Below, in pieces: positions 63,242-64,000 of a stretch of DNA of 64,000 nt. Position numbers and translations under genes: made by a program. The DNA comes from Sulfitobacter sp. SK012 (GTDB lineage: Bacteria; Pseudomonadota; Alphaproteobacteria; Rhodobacterales; Rhodobacteraceae), in the NCBI RefSeq assembly GCF_003352085.1, contig NZ_CP025804.1:930001-994000 (forward strand), in the 5' to 3' direction. Within the stretch, counting starts at the first letter, position 1. Each line of letters begins with the position of its first letter. Under the pieces are notes generated by a model, which worked only from the letters and a program-made list of their open reading frames with translations, ran no database searches and was not told the DNA's origin.

Positions 63242-63370
63242 GCGCTGACTGTCGCGTGGGATACCGGATTTGACAAGTCCCCGAAGACTGACCGGTGCCC
63301 TTGCGAGTAGGCAAGAACGGATGCTAGATCATAACCAGTGTTAATAAAGTCCGAGCAGGAGACGCAGACC

Positions 63371-63880
63371 ATGGCCGAATTTCCCACCAGTTTCGACAAA
63401 GAAGGCTTGCTCAAATGCGCCCGCGGAGAGCTTTTTGGCCGCGGTAATGCGCAATTGCCTGCGCCACCGATGCTGATGATGGACCGCATTACGGAAGTTT
63501 CTGCCGATGGTGGCGAGCACGGCAAAGGCCACATTCGCGCTGAATTCGACATCACGCCGGACCTGTGGTTTTTCGATTGCCACTTTCCGGGCAACCCGAT
63601 CATGCCAGGGTGTCTGGGGCTAGATGGCCTGTGGCAGCTGACAGGATTTAACCTTGGCTGGCGCGGCTGGCAGGGGCGCGGCTATGCGCTGGGCGTGGGC
63701 GAAGTGAAGCTGACTGGTATGGTTCGACCTGACCGTAAGTTGCTGACTTACAAGATCGATTTCACCAAAGCAATCCAGACGCGCCGCCTGACAATGGGTG
63801 TAGCGGACGGCGTTGTTGAGGCGGATGGCGACGTAATCTACGTGGTCAAAGACATGAAAGTGGCCCTTAGCGAAAGCTGA
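63371..63880 (+). CDS. fabA: 3-hydroxydecanoyl-ACP dehydratase/isomerase
   Basis: This 169-residue hot-dog enzyme dehydrates 3-hydroxydecanoyl-ACP and isomerises the product, the entry point of anaerobic-type unsaturated fatty-acid synthesis. The catalytic His lies in [14 protein letters not shown] and the Asp in [13 protein letters not shown]. The length is exactly that of E. coli FabA. AGGAGA lies nine bases before the ATG at 63371. The usual partner fabB would be expected next but lies beyond the window if present. Confidence 0.95.
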   Translation: MAEFPTSFDKEGLLKCARGELFGRGNAQLPAPPMLMMDRITEVSADGGEHGKGHIRAEFDITPDLWFFDCHFPGNPIMPGCLGLDGLWQLTGFNLGWRGWQGRGYALGVGEVKLTGMVRPDRKLLTYKIDFTKAIQTRRLTMGVADGVVEADGDVIYVVKDMKVALSES

Positions 63881-64000
63881 AGACGGCCGTCTAGAGGGCG
63901 GTTCAGCCTGTCCTTAAGCAGATTGCATTAGGGCAGGCGAGAATTCATGACCATCCTGCGCAACCATATGTGCCGACCTGAATGCTCATATCGACGATGC
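63881..64000 (+). other. region after fabA without a supported gene
   Basis: GCCTGTCC (63906-63913) and GGGCAGGC (63931-63938) could form an 8-bp stem with one G-T pair, without a T-run. A frame opening with an ATG at 63947 (MTILRNHMCRPE) does not look like FabB and runs off the window; I cannot support it as a gene. Confidence 0.35.

Noticed and set aside
1..64000. Mobile elements, CRISPR arrays, tRNA or rRNA genes
   Set aside because: Reading both strands I found no transposase or integrase frame, no regular spaced repeats and no cloverleaf-like sequence with tRNA signatures.
63947..64000. Start of a following gene after fabA
   Set aside because: The frame does not resemble FabB or another known partner, has no good ribosome-binding site and is cut by the window end.

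Overview
The window is one contiguous stretch of chromosome from a marine alphaproteobacterium of the Roseobacter group (order Rhodobacterales). I base this on gene content and order: a MerR / acyl-CoA dehydrogenase / GST / fadA / fadB block, an irr-like gene next to fabA, a malic enzyme fused to a phosphotransacetylase domain, a Hint-domain protein, a LuxR-type regulator, and a CUT1 ABC importer under a LacI-family regulator. Base composition is moderately GC-rich and even. I see no rRNA, tRNA, insertion sequence, phage gene or CRISPR array. The genus cannot be fixed from the sequence alone.

Left part (1-19.5 kb): housekeeping and salvage genes. In order: the N-terminal part of glyA (cut by the window edge), an NAD kinase, an ArsR regulator coupled to an AHSA1-domain protein, propionate-CoA ligase, an OmpV/MipA porin-like protein, and malic enzyme. 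A nucleoside salvage operon cdd-deoA-deoB-upp follows, then a SPOR-domain protein, an M48-like protein without the zinc motif, a GNAT enzyme, an acyl-CoA synthetase, a DMT exporter overlapping a sulfotransferase gene, and a degenerate Hint protein.

Middle (19.5-38.3 kb): a fatty-acid beta-oxidation block on the minus strand (MerR, acyl-CoA dehydrogenase, small RHH-like protein, GST, fadA, SnoaL-like protein, fadB). It faces a LuxR-type receptor that keeps all six classical acyl-homoserine-lactone pocket residues, across a spacer holding two inverted repeats. Next come a second MerR regulator, two hot-dog thioesterases and a MATE exporter, then arsC-pyrD-DUF952, a periplasmic 5'-nucleotidase, an SRAP (abasic-site) protein, a cupredoxin-like protein without its copper loop, and glutaryl-CoA dehydrogenase divergent from a LysR regulator.

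The most unusual part is 38.5-54.2 kb. Seventeen plus-strand genes, mostly overlapping by 1-4 bases or closely spaced, follow a strong LacI-type operator. They encode a four-gene CUT1 ABC importer, four SnoaL/NTF2-fold proteins (three of them long, apparently two-domain), a HisD/HpsN-like dehydrogenase, an SDR, the LacI regulator, a 58-residue protein, a PNPOx-like flavoprotein, a bicupin, a MetE-C-like zinc enzyme, an RraA-like aldolase and a GNAT enzyme. I do not recognise this combination as a described pathway. It looks like an uncharacterised catabolic route for an imported polyhydroxylated or substituted small molecule. The minus-strand genes beyond it (enolase-superfamily enzyme, zinc alcohol dehydrogenase, MFS exporter, then lactonase, dehydratase, hydrolase and HAD enzyme) may extend it or be a separate module.

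Right end (61.3-64 kb): an FKBP-type isomerase, an Irr/Fur-family regulator, a 2OG-Fe(II) oxygenase and fabA; the last 120 bases hold no gene I can support.
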